From Aquipuribacter sp. SD81 (lineage in GTDB: Bacteria > Actinomycetota > Actinomycetes > Actinomycetales > JBBAYJ01): 64,000 nt of DNA. How positions within the stretch are numbered: position 1 is the stretch's first letter; every line of letters begins with the position of its first letter. A program made the translations under genes and the position numbers. The notes under the pieces were generated by a model. That model had not been told where the DNA came from and made no database searches. It worked only from the letters and a program-made list of their open reading frames with translations. Below, piece by piece: positions 18,401-25,612 of the stretch. The stretch is taken from NCBI RefSeq assembly GCF_037153975.1, contig NZ_JBBAYJ010000007.1:62001-126000 (forward strand), read 5' to 3'.

Positions 18401-18509
18401 CGAAGGACACCGCGAGGAAGTCGTCGACCGCGCCCGCGCCCAGGACGCCGACGGCCAGCGACGCCGCCACCGTCAGCGCCGCCACGAGCGGCGCGCCCCC
18501 CGCACGCAC
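15357..18509 (-). CDS. Large membrane-anchored glycoside-hydrolase-like protein
   Basis: About 1050 residues. An N-terminal hydrophobic segment (signal anchor) is followed by a GH20-like N-terminal alpha/beta region and a TIM-barrel-like part. The barrel region includes YGYDGVVVPGFLEYV, DVVLVTDM and GLMVRVGEAGAVYN, which recall GH67/GH115-type alpha-glucuronidases. The C-terminal third has about six hydrophobic helices, unusual for a glycosidase, so the catalytic part would sit outside the cell held by a membrane domain. The family assignment is tentative and I cannot name catalytic residues. Start GTG 18509 is provisional; GTG 18545 is an alternative. It converges with the ABC-F gene. Confidence 0.7.
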   Translation of the reverse strand: MRAGGAPLVAALTVAASLAVGVLGAGAVDDFLAVSFGDKEPLVAAPREPQPPVAAAPLGTVAVTDLPAGHEADPLLRLARAELVAAVGRRGGTVVDAADGTGPDGVDRVVLGLAGTVPAGADPARHTVEVSAGPGGTVVSLAAPDRRGLAQAAFRLGHALDAGTDLAEVPAGPVEPELDRRWVDTGAVGVVPDPAAYAAQDDYGHASGALSSVVLDEAPWLDPVALRDVERDWEAYVDRMVSYGYDGVVVPGFLEYVTFAGVGTGEDVYPAGSPYAERAVAMREQVGAMWAYADRMGMDVVLVTDMLALTGPLEAYLEAQPGGLDADSAALWDVYAAGVDELLTELPFVDGLMVRVGEAGAVYNLDGWDYYSALEVTTDTQVRTMLRTLTGAAAPHGAEVVLRTWTVGVGEVGDLHTSPRTYERVLGTGAGAVEGLDDLVVSTKFVAGDFDSWLPLNPTLLVGDQPRVVEVQARREFEAFSAFPNDVTGDHAAALQQVAAANPALDGVWVWTQGGGPPRAGPMSLYLTTGFWQTYDLHVWTAAQLAWDTGTDVAAAERAWLRRTWSTEPGTVAALSRVLRLSRAAVLDGLYVRPYAEQEVRAFGLEPPPMLWVFKWDLVSGDTATWSAIYEASRGRVDGAVAGSDRAVATVDAMRAELAATDPATFRDPAQHALLTRSLDYERDLFTTLGAYREAMLRHQEWLATGSGQARRQAADASARYRDLAAEHEARWRGDLDLPPYELAAADRGLQRQQAHVATVWSARVLLLLAAAGLALVRPLRRAALAPWRLDAATWQAAGPRGRLPAVVVPGVVVVGAHAAFGSWVSPVWTALAVGTAAAGTLAAAGVAASLRRRRCPYGPGGGPVVVSVLGPQLLAVVPLLVALAWRGPVGAWSGFWLDPTARAAYVTAAVVAVVWLLVAPALAATACRAGAGAVAAATGGALLVWPGLVGAVVGTERLLTVLNDELQVVPAGLSRILGLTVHLGVPTDLPVLALVAGSTLWLLALVLLRAVGARPRPRPQRPRGAGPRPPSRPQEPSTTSASASHSAST

Positions 18510-18652
18510 GTCGTCATCGTGCTCCCGTCGGGCGTCCGCGTCCACACCCGCGCGCCCGCTCCCGCGCGCGCCGCCGCGCGTGACCGGGCCGCGCCCCTGG
18601 TCCGCGGCCGGGCCGGAGGCGTACCGTCGACCCCACACGAGGAGGTGGTCGC

Positions 18653-18982
18653 ATGGGGGACACCGCCTGGTACGCCGTGCGCACGGTGTGCCGACTGCAC
18701 GACGGCGTCGTCGAGGAGCGCGTCACGCTGTGGGCCGCGGTCGACCGCGACGAGGCACTCCGGATGGGGGAGCGCGAGGCCGTCCGCTACGCCGGTGAGG
18801 TGGGCGGGACCGACCTCGGTGCCCTCGACGTGGTCCACCTCTTCGAGGAGCCGGGCCACGGCAGCGAGGTGTTCTCCTCCCGCCACGCCGGCGACGGGCT
18901 CCCGGTCGTGCTCGACCTCGCCGACGTCACCGGCGCCGCGGACGTGGGTGGCGCGGCCGGGCGGTCCGTCGCCCGCGCCTGA
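18653..18982 (+). CDS. Small DUF4288-like protein
   Basis: A 109-residue protein from ATG 18653 with a strong GAGGAGG ribosome site. The start DTAWYAVRTVCRLHDGVVEERVTLW and following DEALRMGEREA resemble DUF4288 proteins, whose function is unknown. There is no signal peptide or membrane segment. It is divergent from the glycosidase-like gene, and its 3' half overlaps the C-terminal end of a converging membrane protein by 196 bp. Confidence 0.65.
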   Translation: MGDTAWYAVRTVCRLHDGVVEERVTLWAAVDRDEALRMGEREAVRYAGEVGGTDLGALDVVHLFEEPGHGSEVFSSRHAGDGLPVVLDLADVTGAADVGGAAGRSVARA

Positions 18983-19719
18983 GGTCCGGCGGCGCGGACC
19001 TCCTCGAGCCAGTGGAGGGTCGCGAGGAAGGCGACGACCGCGAGCAGCTCGAGGACCTCCTCCAGCGTCGAGGCGGCGAAGTACGTGAGGCTCTGCGCGC
19101 CGCCCGCGTCGAACACGGCCCCGCCCACCATCTCCATCCCCACGGCCCCGCCGACGTAGGCGACCGCGGCGAGCAGGACGCACGCGCCGGCCGGGCTCGG
19201 CAGGGACCGCAGCCACGGCAGGTAGACGGCCGCGAGGACGACGAGCAGCGGCAGCGCGACGAGCACCCACGCGAAGGTGAGCAGCCCGCCGACGGGCACC
19301 AGGGCCGCCACCGGGTCGACGAGCTGCTCGTGGACACCCATCGACTCGTCGAAGCTGAGGTAGAGGAACACCCCCGCCAGCACCGCCTCCCGGCGGTCCC
19401 GGCGCCCGTCCGGGCGTCGGCTGAGCCGCCACAGCCGCTGCGCGACGACGAGGAGCAGCACGCCGCTGAACCAGCCCGCGAGCCCGTACTCGCCGCTGAG
19501 CCGGACGAGGCGGAACAGCGAGTCGCGGCCCGGGAAGTCCACACCGAGGCCGAAGCGCACGACGACGAGCACGCTGTGGGCGACGAGCAGCGCGGCGACC
19601 ACGAGGAGCAGGGCGCCGCTCGTGCGCGGCTCCGACAGCAGGGGCGACCGCGCGCCGGGGCGGTGGGCGGTGTCGTCGGGTCCGGACCTCACGGAGCTCA
19701 CCGCCCGAGTCAAACGCAC
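18787..19719 (-). CDS. Polytopic membrane protein of unknown function
   Basis: About 310 residues with six to seven hydrophobic helices. Conserved-looking polar motifs occur inside or next to helices: FLYLSFDESMGVHEQL, GMEMVGGAVFD and STLEEVLELL. They resemble a widespread unnamed bacterial membrane family with buried Asp, Glu and His, but I cannot assign a function. The last 70 residues are polar and low-complexity and lie antisense to the DUF4288-like gene. Start GTG 19719 abuts a PHO-box-like repeat. A downstream GTG near 19701 is equally plausible. Confidence 0.7.
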   Translation of the reverse strand: MRLTRAVSSVRSGPDDTAHRPGARSPLLSEPRTSGALLLVVAALLVAHSVLVVVRFGLGVDFPGRDSLFRLVRLSGEYGLAGWFSGVLLLVVAQRLWRLSRRPDGRRDRREAVLAGVFLYLSFDESMGVHEQLVDPVAALVPVGGLLTFAWVLVALPLLVVLAAVYLPWLRSLPSPAGACVLLAAVAYVGGAVGMEMVGGAVFDAGGAQSLTYFAASTLEEVLELLAVVAFLATLHWLEEVRAAGPQARATDRPAAPPTSAAPVTSARSSTTGSPSPAWREENTSLPWPGSSKRWTTSRAPRSVPPTSPA

Positions 19720-19737
19720 GGTGAACGCCAGGTGAAC
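19720..19737 (-). promoter_or_regulatory. Putative PhoP (PHO) box
   Basis: On the minus strand, GTTCACC occurs twice exactly 11 nt apart (19731-19737 and 19720-19726), the direct-repeat-unit layout of Streptomyces PhoP boxes. It lies directly upstream of the membrane protein gene and 50 bp past the MarR gene stop. Confidence 0.5.
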
Positions 19738-19787
19738 GCTTTACGGCGAACCTCGTCCGAGCGGAGGAGGTCCGACCGGGCGGGCGC

Positions 19788-20339
19788 TCAGCGCTCGAAC
19801 GGCCGCACGAGCACGCGCAGGAGGTCGGCGAGGCGCTCGCGGTCGCGCCGCGGCATGCCCGCGAGGAACGACGCCTCGCGCTCCAGCAGCGACGCCATCG
19901 CGGCGTCGACGAGCTCGCGGCCGTCCTCGGTGAGCTCGACGACCACGAGGCGGCGGTCGCGCGGGGACGACCCGCGCGACACCAGGCCGCGCGCGGCGAG
20001 CCGGTCGATGCGCGTCGTCATGGTGCCGCTCGTGACGAGGGTCTGCGGCAGCAGCTGCGACGGCGTGAGCCGGTGCGGCGGCCCGCTGCGGCGCAGGGCG
20101 GCGAGCACGTCGAACTCCCAGCGCTCCAGGCCGTGCGCGTCGAAGGTCGAGGCCCGGGCCCGGTCGAGGTGGTGCGCGAGCCGGGACACGCGGGAGAGCA
20201 CCTCCAGCGGGGCGACGTCGAGGTCGGGCCGCACGCGCGCCCAGGCCGCGACGACCCGGTCGACCTCGTCGGGCGCGTCCACCTCACCCGGCCCGCCGCG
20301 GTCGCGGGCCGCGCCCGGTCCCGGCCGGTCCCCCGTCAT
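19788..20339 (-). CDS. MarR family transcriptional regulator
   Basis: A 183-residue winged-helix regulator. WEFDVLAALRRSGPPHRLTPSQL and SGTMTTRIDRLAARGLVSRG form the recognition helix region, and SSPRDRRLVVVELTEDG is the wing with its typical DRR motif. MarR proteins usually repress efflux or stress genes and respond to small ligands. A TAGGGT -10 (20346-20351) ends 6 nt before ATG 20339. The likely targets are its own gene or the membrane protein downstream. Confidence 0.9.
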   Translation of the reverse strand: MTGDRPGPGAARDRGGPGEVDAPDEVDRVVAAWARVRPDLDVAPLEVLSRVSRLAHHLDRARASTFDAHGLERWEFDVLAALRRSGPPHRLTPSQLLPQTLVTSGTMTTRIDRLAARGLVSRGSSPRDRRLVVVELTEDGRELVDAAMASLLEREASFLAGMPRRDRERLADLLRVLVRPFER

Positions 20340-20345
20340 GGCGCG

Positions 20346-20351
20346 ACCCTA
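20346..20351 (-). promoter_or_regulatory. -10 hexamer TAGGGT of the MarR gene
   Basis: Minus-strand TAGGGT, 6 nt before the ATG; leaderless type. Confidence 0.55.
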
Positions 20352-20361
20352 GGCGACGCGC

Positions 20362-21069
20362 TCAGCGTCGGCGGGTGAGGCGCGGCTTGCGCTCGAGTCC
20401 GGCGAGCCCGTTCCACGCGAGGTTGACGAGGTGCGCGGCGACCTCCGCCTTCTTCGGGCGCCGCGAGTCCAGCCACCACTGCCCGGTCATCGCGACCATG
20501 CCGACGAGCATCTGCGCGTACATCGGGGCGGTCCTCCGGTCGAGGCCGCGGGCCGCGAAGGCGTCGACGAGCACGTGCTCCACCTGCGTCGCGGTGTCCC
20601 CGAGCAGGGAGGAGAACGTCCCGGTGGACTGGGCGACGGGGGAGTCGCGCACGAGGATGCGGAAGCCGTCGGGGTGGTCCTCGATGTACGTGAGCAGCGC
20701 GAGCGCGGCCCCTTCGAGCATGGCGCGGGGGTGCGTCTCGGCCACGAGCTCGCTGGAGATGAGGCCGAGCAGGTGCTGGACCTCGCGGTCCACGACCACC
20801 GCGTACAGGCCCTCCTTGCCGCCGAAGTGCTCGTACACGACCGGCTTGGACACCTTGGCCGCGGCGGCGATCTCCTCGACCGTCGTGCCCTCGACGCCGC
20901 GCTCGGCGAACAGGCGGCGCCCGATGTCGACGAGCTGCTCGCGGCGCTGGGAGCCCGTCATGCGCGAGCGTCGCGAGACGCGGGCACGACCGGTCTCCCC
21001 GGACAGCACGAGGCGGGCCGGGTCGACGGTGTCGTCCGGGCGCTCCGGTTCCTCGCGGGCGTCGCTCAC
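20362..21069 (-). CDS. TetR family transcriptional regulator
   Basis: About 235 residues from GTG 21069. The N-terminal helix-turn-helix is clear: RREQLVDIGRRLFAERGVEG, TTVEEIAAAAKVSKPVVYEHFGGKEGLY. The ligand-binding C-terminal domain includes GMVAMTGQWWLDSRRP. A 45-residue polar extension precedes the DNA-binding domain, so ATG 20961 is an alternative start. It is divergent from tRNA-Gln and glmU. Targets are not evident from context. Confidence 0.9.
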   Translation of the reverse strand: MSDAREEPERPDDTVDPARLVLSGETGRARVSRRSRMTGSQRREQLVDIGRRLFAERGVEGTTVEEIAAAAKVSKPVVYEHFGGKEGLYAVVVDREVQHLLGLISSELVAETHPRAMLEGAALALLTYIEDHPDGFRILVRDSPVAQSTGTFSSLLGDTATQVEHVLVDAFAARGLDRRTAPMYAQMLVGMVAMTGQWWLDSRRPKKAEVAAHLVNLAWNGLAGLERKPRLTRRR

Positions 21070-21197
21070 GCGTCCAGTGTGACGGGTGGGATGGACGGGC
21101 TCGGACGGGCGGCGGGACGGGCGGGGTCCGGCGGGCGCGCGCCGCCGGGCACGGCAGACTGGCGCCTCCCGGTCCCGCGACGACACCGCGGGTCCGG

Positions 21198-21269
21198 TCC
21201 GCCCTGGTGTAACGGCAGCACGCAGGCCTTTGGAGCCTCGCGGTCCCGGTTCGAATCCGGGGGGCGGAG
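21198..21269 (+). tRNA. tRNA-Gln (anticodon TTG)
   Basis: Acceptor arm TCCGCCC (21198-21204) pairs with GGGCGGA (21262-21268). The T arm is CCCGG-TTCGAAT-CCGGG. The anticodon loop CTTTGGA carries TTG, reading CAA glutamine codons. The discriminator is G at 21269 and CCA is not encoded. About 72 nt, just upstream of glmU. Confidence 0.95.
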
Positions 21270-21354
21270 CGGGCCGGTCGGGCGCACGGGCGCCGTGCCG
21301 CGGGTGGGTAGAGTCCGGACAGTCCGCCCGCACCCCACCCGGGAGGCCCACGCC

Positions 21355-22917
21355 GTGCCCGACCAGACCGCCACCCCGTCCGCCGACGGCACCGACGCCA
21401 CCAGGAGGACGAGGGCCGCAGCGGTCGTCGTGCTCGCGGCGGGCCAGGGGACCCGCATGCGCTCGCGGACCCCCAAGGTCATGCACCGCGTCGGCGGCCG
21501 GAGCCTGCTCGGGCACGCCGTCGCCGCCGCCGCGCCGCTGGCCGACGAGGTCGTCGTGGTCGTGCGGCACGAGCGCGAGGCCGTCGCGGCGCACGCGGCG
21601 GAGGTGGGGGAGCGCCTCGGGCGGCGGGTCGTCGTCGCCGACCAGGACGAGGTGCCCGGGACGGGCCGGGCGCTGTGGTGCGGGCTGCAGGCGCTCGACG
21701 CGGCGCGCGAGGCCGACGGGCTGCCGCGGCTGACGGGTCCCGTGCTCGTCACCTCCGGCGACGTGCCGCTGGTGACCACGGACTCGCTGCAGGCGCTGCT
21801 GGGCGCCGCCGCCGACGCCCCCGTCGCCCTCATGACGGCCGTGCTCGACGACGCCACCGGCTACGGCCGGGTCGTCCGCGACGAGGCCGGGCAGGTGCGG
21901 GCGGTCGTGGAGCACAAGGACGCCGACGAGGCCGTGCGCGCGGTGCGCGAGGTCAACGGCGGCCTGTGGGCGCTCGACCTCGACCTGTGCCGGGACGTGC
22001 TCCCGGGGCTCGGCGCGGCCAACGCGCAGGGCGAGCAGTACCTCACCGACGTCGTCGCCGAGGCACGCGCCCGCGGGCTGCAGGTGGCGGGGGTGCCCGT
22101 CGCCGACGCGCACGAGGTCGACGGCGTCAACGACCGGGTGCAGCTCGCGGAGGTCGGGGCGCTGCTCAACCGGCGCACCCTGCACGCGCACATGCGCGCG
22201 GGGGTCACCGTCGTCGACCCGGTCACGACGTGGGTCGACGTCGACGTCGTCCTCGAGCCCGACGTCACCCTGCTGCCCGGCACCCAGCTGCACGACGGGA
22301 CGGTCGTCCGCGCGGGCGCGAGCGTCGGCCCCGACACCACCCTGAGCGCGTGCGAGGTGGGCGAGGGCGCGAGCGTCGTCCGCAGCCACGGCAGCGGCGC
22401 CGTGCTCGCGGCCGGGGCGACCGTCGGGCCGTTCGCCTACCTCCGCCCCGGCACCGACCTCGGCGAGGGCGGCAAGCTCGGCGCCTTCGTCGAGACGAAG
22501 AACGCGCGCATCGGCGCGGGCTCGAAGGTGCCGCACCTGTCCTACGTCGGCGACGCGACCATCGGGACGGGCTCGAACATCGGCTGCGCGACCGTCTTCG
22601 TCAACTACGACGGCGTGCACAAGCACCGCACGACGGTCGGCGACCACGTGCGCATCGGCTCCGACACCATGCTCGTCGCGCCCGTGACGGTCGGCGACGG
22701 CGCCTACACCGCCGCGAGCACGGTCGTGCGGAAGGACGTGCCCCCCGGGGCGCTCGCGATGACGGTCGCGCCGCAGCGCAACGTCGACGGCTGGGTCGAG
22801 GAGCGCCGGCCCGGCAGCGCGGCCGCCGAGGCGTCGGCGCGGGCCCGGGCCGCAGCGGCCCGGGAGCAGAGCACCACCGAGCCCGGCGAGACCGGCGAGC
22901 AGGGAGACCCGCGTTGA
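21355..22917 (+). CDS. glmU: Bifunctional UDP-N-acetylglucosamine diphosphorylase / GlcN-1-P N-acetyltransferase
   Basis: A 520-residue enzyme that makes UDP-GlcNAc for peptidoglycan and other glycans. The N-terminal uridylyltransferase has VVLAAGQGTRMRSRTPKVMH. The C-terminal left-handed beta-helix acetyltransferase has GPFAYLRPGT, KLGAFVETKNARIG, SYVGDATIG and NYDGVHKHRT. GTG 21355 follows a GGGAGG ribosome site, and a TAGAGT hexamer (21309-21314) lies further upstream. The stop overlaps the prs start (TTGA). Confidence 0.97.
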   Translation: MPDQTATPSADGTDATRRTRAAAVVVLAAGQGTRMRSRTPKVMHRVGGRSLLGHAVAAAAPLADEVVVVVRHEREAVAAHAAEVGERLGRRVVVADQDEVPGTGRALWCGLQALDAAREADGLPRLTGPVLVTSGDVPLVTTDSLQALLGAAADAPVALMTAVLDDATGYGRVVRDEAGQVRAVVEHKDADEAVRAVREVNGGLWALDLDLCRDVLPGLGAANAQGEQYLTDVVAEARARGLQVAGVPVADAHEVDGVNDRVQLAEVGALLNRRTLHAHMRAGVTVVDPVTTWVDVDVVLEPDVTLLPGTQLHDGTVVRAGASVGPDTTLSACEVGEGASVVRSHGSGAVLAAGATVGPFAYLRPGTDLGEGGKLGAFVETKNARIGAGSKVPHLSYVGDATIGTGSNIGCATVFVNYDGVHKHRTTVGDHVRIGSDTMLVAPVTVGDGAYTAASTVVRKDVPPGALAMTVAPQRNVDGWVEERRPGSAAAEASARARAAAAREQSTTEPGETGEQGDPR

Positions 22918-23894
22918 AGCCCATCATCAGCACGCCGGAGAAGCGCCTGGTCCTCGTGAGCGGGCGGGCGCACCCCTCGCTCACGCGGGAGGTCGCCGAG
23001 CACCTCGGCGTCGACGTCGTGCAGACGACGGCGTACGACTTCGCCAACGGCGAGATCTACGTGCGCTTCGCCGAGAGCGTCCGCGGCTGCGACGTCTTCG
23101 TGCTGCAGAGCCACACCGCGCCGATCAACCAGTGGCTCATGGAGCACCTGCTCATGGTCGACGCGCTCAAGCGGGCCTCGGCCAAGCGCGTGACGGTCGT
23201 CGCGCCGTTCTACGGCTACTCCCGGCAGGACAAGAAGCACCGCGGCCGCGAGCCGATCAGCGCGCGCCTGGTCGCGGACATGTTCTCCACCGCGGGGGCG
23301 GACCGGCTCATCAGCGTCGACCTGCACGCCGCGCAGATCCAGGGCTTCTTCAACGGCCCGGTCGACCACCTGTGGGCCCTGCCGGTGCTCGCCGACTACG
23401 TGACGACCCGGGTCGACCGGTCCTCGCTCACCATCGTGAGCCCCGACATGGGGCGGGTGCGGACCGCCGACGTCTGGTCGGACCGGCTGGGCGCGCCGCT
23501 GGCGATCATCCACAAGCGGCGCGACCCCACCGTGCCGAACAAGGTGCAGGTGCACGAGATCGTCGGCTCGGAGCACGTGGAGGGCCGGCACTGCCTGCTC
23601 ATCGACGACATGATCGACACCGCGGGGACCATCGTGCAGGCCGCCGAGGCGCTGCACGCGCAGGGCGCGGCGTCGATCATCGTCGCCGCGACCCACGCGA
23701 TCCTGTCCGGTCCTGCCATCCAGCGGCTGTCGAACTCGCCCATCGACGAGGTCGTCGTCACCGACACCCTGCCGATCACCCCGGACAAGCGCTTCCCGGG
23801 GCTCACGGTGCTGTCGATCGCGCCGCTGCTCGCCCGCGCGATCCGCGAGATCTTCGACGACGGGTCGGTCACGAGCCTGTTCGAGCCGCACTGA
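22914..23894 (+). CDS. prs: Ribose-phosphate pyrophosphokinase (PRPP synthetase)
   Basis: A 326-residue enzyme making PRPP from ribose 5-phosphate and ATP. Motifs include ANGEIYVRFAESVRG, YGYSRQDKKHRGREPIS, SVDLHAAQIQGFF and the PRPP loop CLLIDDMIDTAGT. Start TTG 22914 overlaps the glmU stop by 4 nt, indicating translational coupling; glmU-prs is a conserved pair. The last 26 bp overlap the converging TauE/SafE gene. Confidence 0.97.
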   Translation: MKPIISTPEKRLVLVSGRAHPSLTREVAEHLGVDVVQTTAYDFANGEIYVRFAESVRGCDVFVLQSHTAPINQWLMEHLLMVDALKRASAKRVTVVAPFYGYSRQDKKHRGREPISARLVADMFSTAGADRLISVDLHAAQIQGFFNGPVDHLWALPVLADYVTTRVDRSSLTIVSPDMGRVRTADVWSDRLGAPLAIIHKRRDPTVPNKVQVHEIVGSEHVEGRHCLLIDDMIDTAGTIVQAAEALHAQGAASIIVAATHAILSGPAIQRLSNSPIDEVVVTDTLPITPDKRFPGLTVLSIAPLLARAIREIFDDGSVTSLFEPH

Positions 23895-24822
23895 CGTCGG
23901 GCGCGGCGCCGGTGCCGTCGGTGCCGCCGGTGCCGCCCGTGCCGGCGAGGGCCTCGCGCGACAGCGCGAGGTGCCGGCGCGTGGAGTGCGCGACCGCGAG
24001 CACCCACACGGCGACGACGACGGCGTAGACGACCCAGGTCGCCGCCGGGCCGACCTCGACGAGGTCCGAGCGCAGCAGGGTGCGGACGTTGGTCAGCACG
24101 ATGAGACCGCCCACGGTCGAGCCCAGGATGCGGGGCGGCAGGACACGCACGACCCACGCCGCGATCGGGGCGGCGACGAGGCCGCCGGCGAGCAGGGCCA
24201 GCGCCATGCCGAGGTCGATCCCGGCCGTCCCGAGCCCGACGAGGAAGCCGGCCGAGGCGCCGAGGGCCACGAGGAACTCGCTCGTGTCGATCGAGCCGAC
24301 GACCTTCCGCGGCTCCATGCGCCCGGTCGCGAGCAGCGCCGGGGTGCCGACCGGACCCCAGCCGCCGCCGCCCGTCGCGTCGACGAAGCCGGCGACGAGG
24401 CCGAGCGGGCCGAGGAAGCGCCGCCGCAGCGGGCGGGGGTCGCGCGTGCGCGGCAGGTCGACGAGCGTGAAGCGGACGAGCACGTAGCCGCCGAGGGCGA
24501 GCAGGAGGAGCGCCATGAGCGGTGCGGCCACCTCGGTGGACACCGCGGACAGCACCGTGGCGCCGAGGAACGCGCCGACGGCGCCCGGGAGCGCGACCCG
24601 GCGGACGACGCGCCAGTCGACGTTGCCGAAGCGCCAGTGCGAGACCCCGGAGGCGAGGCTGGTCCCGATCTCGGCGAGGTGCACCGTCGCGGAGGCCATG
24701 GCCGGGTTGGTGCCGATGGCGAGGAGCAGCGTCGTCGACGTGACGCCGTACGCCATGCCGAGGCTGCCGTCGACGAGCTGGGCGGCGAAGCCGACCAGGG
24801 CGAGCAGGAGGAGTGCCTTCAC
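23869..24822 (-). CDS. TauE/SafE (TSUP) family permease
   Basis: A 317-residue polytopic membrane protein. The N-terminal LLLALVGFAAQLVDGSLGMAYGVTSTTLLLAIGTNPAMASATVHLAEIGT run and the repeated FVDATGGGGWGPVGTPALL in the second half are the two inverted TSUP repeats. Family members move sulfite, sulfonates or related anions. A promoter-overlapping inverted repeat (24868-24883) and an Rrf2 regulator gene directly upstream suggest Rrf2 control, possibly linked to sulfur or cysteine status. Start GTG 24822. Confidence 0.9.
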   Translation of the reverse strand: MKALLLLALVGFAAQLVDGSLGMAYGVTSTTLLLAIGTNPAMASATVHLAEIGTSLASGVSHWRFGNVDWRVVRRVALPGAVGAFLGATVLSAVSTEVAAPLMALLLLALGGYVLVRFTLVDLPRTRDPRPLRRRFLGPLGLVAGFVDATGGGGWGPVGTPALLATGRMEPRKVVGSIDTSEFLVALGASAGFLVGLGTAGIDLGMALALLAGGLVAAPIAAWVVRVLPPRILGSTVGGLIVLTNVRTLLRSDLVEVGPAATWVVYAVVVAVWVLAVAHSTRRHLALSREALAGTGGTGGTDGTGAAPDVSAARTGS

Positions 24823-24867
24823 GAGTGTCCCCAGGTGTGTGCGGCAACAGGTGGCGACACCATAGGA

Positions 24868-24883
24868 CCCTAAACAGGTAGGG
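24868..24883. promoter_or_regulatory. Putative Rrf2 operator
   Basis: CCCTA-AACAGG-TAGGG is an inverted repeat between the Rrf2 gene and the TauE/SafE gene. On the minus strand it falls between a TTGTAT -35-like element (24885-24890) and a TATGGT -10-like element, where a repressor would block transcription. Confidence 0.45.
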
Positions 24884-24956
24884 ATACAAGGCTTTCACGC
24901 GATCGACCCGTCGTCTCACGCTCCGTGTGCATCCGTGTGCGCCCGTCGCGACCGCG

Positions 24957-25415
24957 CTACGGGTTCTCCCACGCCTGCGGGTCGTGCGTGAGGGCCGTGA
25001 CGTCGTCCGGCAGCTCGCCGTCGAGCAGGTGAGCGACCGTGACGGTCTCGAGCACGCGGCGCACGCACGCCCGCAGGGCGACCCACAGCGGCAGCAGGGA
25101 CGTCGTGGGGCCCGCGTACTCCAGGTCGGGCGGGCGCTCGCCGCGCACCGAGACCAGCGGCCCGTCGACGGCCCGGACGATGTCGGCGACCGACACCTCG
25201 CCCGCCGGACGGGTCAGCCGGTAGCCGCCGGCCGCGCCGCGGACCCCGGTCAGCACGCCGGCGCGCCGCAGGTCCGCGAGGATCGCCTCGAGGAACTTGC
25301 CGGGCACGGCCTGGCGCCGCGCGAGCGCCTCCGCGGGGACGACGGCGCCCTCGCCGGCCGCCGCGACCTCCACGACCGCGCGCACGGCGTAGTCCGCCTT
25401 CGCCGAGATCCGCAC
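24957..25415 (-). CDS. Rrf2 family transcriptional regulator
   Basis: A 152-residue winged-helix regulator: ISAKADYAVRAVVEVAAA at the start, then FLEAILADLRRAGVLTGVRGAAGGYRL. The three-cysteine Fe-S cluster site of IscR/NsrR is missing (only one Cys, in LRACVRRV), so it is closer to cysteine-sensing CymR-type proteins. It lies just upstream of a sulfur-type permease on the same strand. Start GTG 25415; it is divergent from rplY. Confidence 0.9.
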   Translation of the reverse strand: MRISAKADYAVRAVVEVAAAGEGAVVPAEALARRQAVPGKFLEAILADLRRAGVLTGVRGAAGGYRLTRPAGEVSVADIVRAVDGPLVSVRGERPPDLEYAGPTTSLLPLWVALRACVRRVLETVTVAHLLDGELPDDVTALTHDPQAWENP

Positions 25416-25453
25416 CCGCGCAGTCTCCCGCAGTCCGTCGCGCCGGCCGCGAG

Positions 25454-25483
25454 TTGGGTCGCGTGGACCGCTGCGGGTAGGCT
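25454..25483 (+). promoter_or_regulatory. Promoter of rplY
   Basis: TTGGGT (25454-25459) and TAGGCT (25478-25483) are 18 nt apart. AGGCTGACGC occurs at 25479-25488 and again at 25511-25520. The 5' leader would be about 120 nt. Confidence 0.5.
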
Positions 25484-25612
25484 GACGCGGTTGTCACGGC
25501 GAGGGACCGCAGGCTGACGCCCGGCCCGTCATCGACGAGGCGCGGCACGGCTGCGTCGCCCCGCCTGGACCGTGAACAGACCGCCACCCGCGACCAGCCG
25601 AGGAGTTCCGCC

